Below, in pieces: positions 62,941 to 64,000 of a stretch of 64,000 nucleotides of DNA. The notes under the pieces were generated by a model that saw only the letters and a program-made list of their open reading frames with translations, made no database searches and was not told the origin of the DNA. Position 1 is the first letter of the stretch, and every line of letters starts with the position of its first letter. The stretch is from Lineus longissimus (lineage: Eukaryota; Nemertea; Pilidiophora; Heteronemertea; Lineidae): the NCBI RefSeq assembly GCF_910592395.1, contig NC_088308.1, positions 21,343,501-21,407,500 of the forward strand. The letters run 5' to 3'. Both the position numbers and the translations under genes were made by a program.

Positions 62941-63165
62941 TCCCAGCTAGCAAATTACATGGGACCCATATGGGTGCCAAATGGGCAATCTGGGTTGCCA
63001 ATATGGGCCCCATCTAAACAAACCATATTGGGCCCAGATGGGAAACATGGGGCCCACTTCAACCATGTGGGGCCCATATGTGTTTTGCACCGTGGACGCC
63101 CATGTGGGTACCATCTGGGCAAAGTGGGGTATCTGGGTATGACGTGGGGGTTGCATGGGCAAGCA
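62941..63165. repeat. Degenerate GGGCCC/CCCATATGGG minisatellite-like block
   Basis: About ten spaced motifs of the form TGGGCCC, CCATATGGG, CATGTGGG and ATCTGGGC occur in 225 bp. Many are palindromic, so both strands carry similar repeats; the Trp/Pro-rich minus-strand frame across it follows from the repeat. It starts at CCCAGCTAGC, which may be an element boundary. Origin unknown. Confidence 0.65.
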
Positions 63166-63317
63166 CCACCTTAAACCCCTGTAAATCCCAGTTAGTGCCC
63201 ACCTGGTCTGATGTGTTCTACACTTCTTTGAATAGTCTATATCATCCCCAGACACGTTGTCGCAAAAAGGGATTGGGGACACTGAGTTGAGTTCATTGAG
63301 AATGGAAAAACGAAACA

Positions 63318-63599
63318 AAATGTATGATAAAAAAATGAAAATATTTGTTTTATTTCTATAATGAATTGCAGTTGATATAGAAATACTTATAATATACTGA
63401 GTAACAACAATGTCAAAGCACCAATGTCATTGAATAAACCTGAGATTTTGTCCTGCATAACAAATGTATGATAAAAAAATGAAAATATTTATTTTATTTC
63501 TATAATGAATTGCAGTTGATATAGAAATACTTATAATATACTGAGTATCAACAATGTCAAAGCACCAATGTCATTGAATAAACCTGAGATTTTGTCCTG
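63318..63599. repeat. Recent 144-bp tandem duplication in the 3' region of the terminal gene
   Basis: Copy 1 is 63318-63461; copy 2 starts at 63462 and matches to 63599 with only two substitutions seen (G/A and A/T). Each copy holds a minus-strand AATAAA (plus 63349-63354 in copy 1; 63488-63493 and 63493-63498 in copy 2), placed downstream of the stop codon at 63651. The high identity implies a young duplication. Confidence 0.92.
63488..63498 (-). terminator. Poly(A) signal candidates for the terminal-exon gene
   Basis: Two overlapping minus-strand AATAAA hexamers about 155-165 nt after the TAA stop. A duplicated, more distal copy lies at 63349-63354 because of the tandem duplication. Confidence 0.4.
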
Positions 63600-63650
63600 T
63601 ATTTCCATGTTTTGGCAGGTCACTATTCATCACTATGGTTATATATATTC

Positions 63651-63862
63651 TTAATTGTCACTATCAGTATTTTGTGGCTCTGGCAGCCGCAGGGCAGGGT
63701 CATTTCCACCTGGCAATTGTTGTTCATTGACAACTTCAACTCCTCTTGCCGCACGTTTTCCTCCTAGTCCTCGATCACGCGCATTCGTGAACCATGTTGA
63801 CATTTTCTCTGCGATGGCCTTGTCTGTTGCCTGCTTCTGATATGCATGTTTGCGTACACTTC
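63651..63862 (-). CDS. Terminal exon of an unidentified gene with homeodomain-helix-3-like motif (partial)
   Basis: A strong acceptor (TTTGGTTTCAG) precedes an open exon of 212 nt ending at TAA (63651-63653), so the gene runs off the right edge of the window. The peptide includes VRKHAYQKQATDKAIAEK, then MSTWFTNARDRGLGGKR, then an acidic end QNTDSDN. WFTNAR fits the W-F-x-N-x-R consensus of homeodomain recognition helices, and STWF-x-NAR is especially like TALE homeodomains, but what precedes it is not clearly homeodomain and the basic run after it is broken by DRGLGG. It may instead be a lineage-specific or transposon-derived protein. No function is assigned. Confidence 0.55.
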
Positions 63863-64000
63863 CTGAAACCAAAGACGTATAGTGTAACAGTATTATGTAC
63901 ATCACAATAGTTTTCTGACAAGGCTACGAGTACCACTACATAGGCCTACAATACATGATCATGATAAAACAGCAAAACAGGTAGGCAAGACACACTGCAC
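63863..64000 (-). other. Intron of the terminal gene
   Basis: Sequence upstream of the acceptor at 63863-63864 is pyrimidine-rich on the minus strand near the junction. The preceding exon lies outside the window. Confidence 0.5.

Overview
This is a stretch of a eukaryotic, animal nuclear genome. Genes are split by spliceosomal GT-AG introns, intergenic DNA is AT-rich and gene-poor, and there are degenerate transposon copies, microsatellites and a tandem satellite. The gene families (a somatomedin-B/Methuselah-like GPCR, a lysosomal alpha-mannosidase, an 11beta-HSD-like dehydrogenase) together with an L2/CR1-type LINE tail point to an invertebrate bilaterian, probably marine (spiralian or invertebrate deuterostome). 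I cannot name the species. There is no bacterial, CRISPR or operon-like content.

Layout. 1-4.4 kb: no gene seen. 4.4-4.8 kb (minus): one coding exon of a conserved ParB/sulfiredoxin-like-fold protein, with a CpG-rich stretch upstream. 5.2-26.2 kb: a roughly 21 kb gene desert with short tandem repeats, microsatellites, a cluster of three GC-rich hairpins (11.9-12.0 kb) and a 57 bp palindrome (21.45 kb). 26.4-28.6 kb (plus): a complete intronless 729-residue GPCR gene with a TATA-like box and a poly(A) signal. 28.6-37.2 kb: intergenic. 37.2-49.4 kb (minus): a complete 25-exon GH38 lysosomal alpha-mannosidase gene. I could join all exons in phase into 1,019 codons; its 2.3 kb intron 9 carries a ~196 bp satellite array. 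50.96-53.56 kb (plus): a complete six-exon 11beta-hydroxysteroid-dehydrogenase-1-like gene (306 residues), head-to-head with the mannosidase. 53.6-63.6 kb: intergenic, with a TA-flanked MITE (58.7-59.1 kb), a 5'-truncated L2/CR1-like LINE with a premature stop (59.65-60.08 kb), and several tandem duplications. 63.65-63.86 kb (minus): the terminal exon of a gene that continues beyond the window.

The genes do not form a pathway. The receptor is a plasma-membrane signalling protein, the mannosidase a lysosomal glycan-degrading hydrolase, and the dehydrogenase a probably ER-anchored NAD(P)-dependent oxidoreductase. The mannosidase and dehydrogenase share a 1.5 kb divergent promoter region.

The observations most worth a second look are: the intronic satellite whose units repeatedly carry the same 50-codon open frame; an in-frame 9-nt microexon candidate in the dehydrogenase gene; the triple GC hairpin cluster; strong enrichment of the palindrome TACATGTA; and a recent tandem duplication that duplicates the poly(A) signals of the last gene. 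I found no convincing wholly new multi-gene system.
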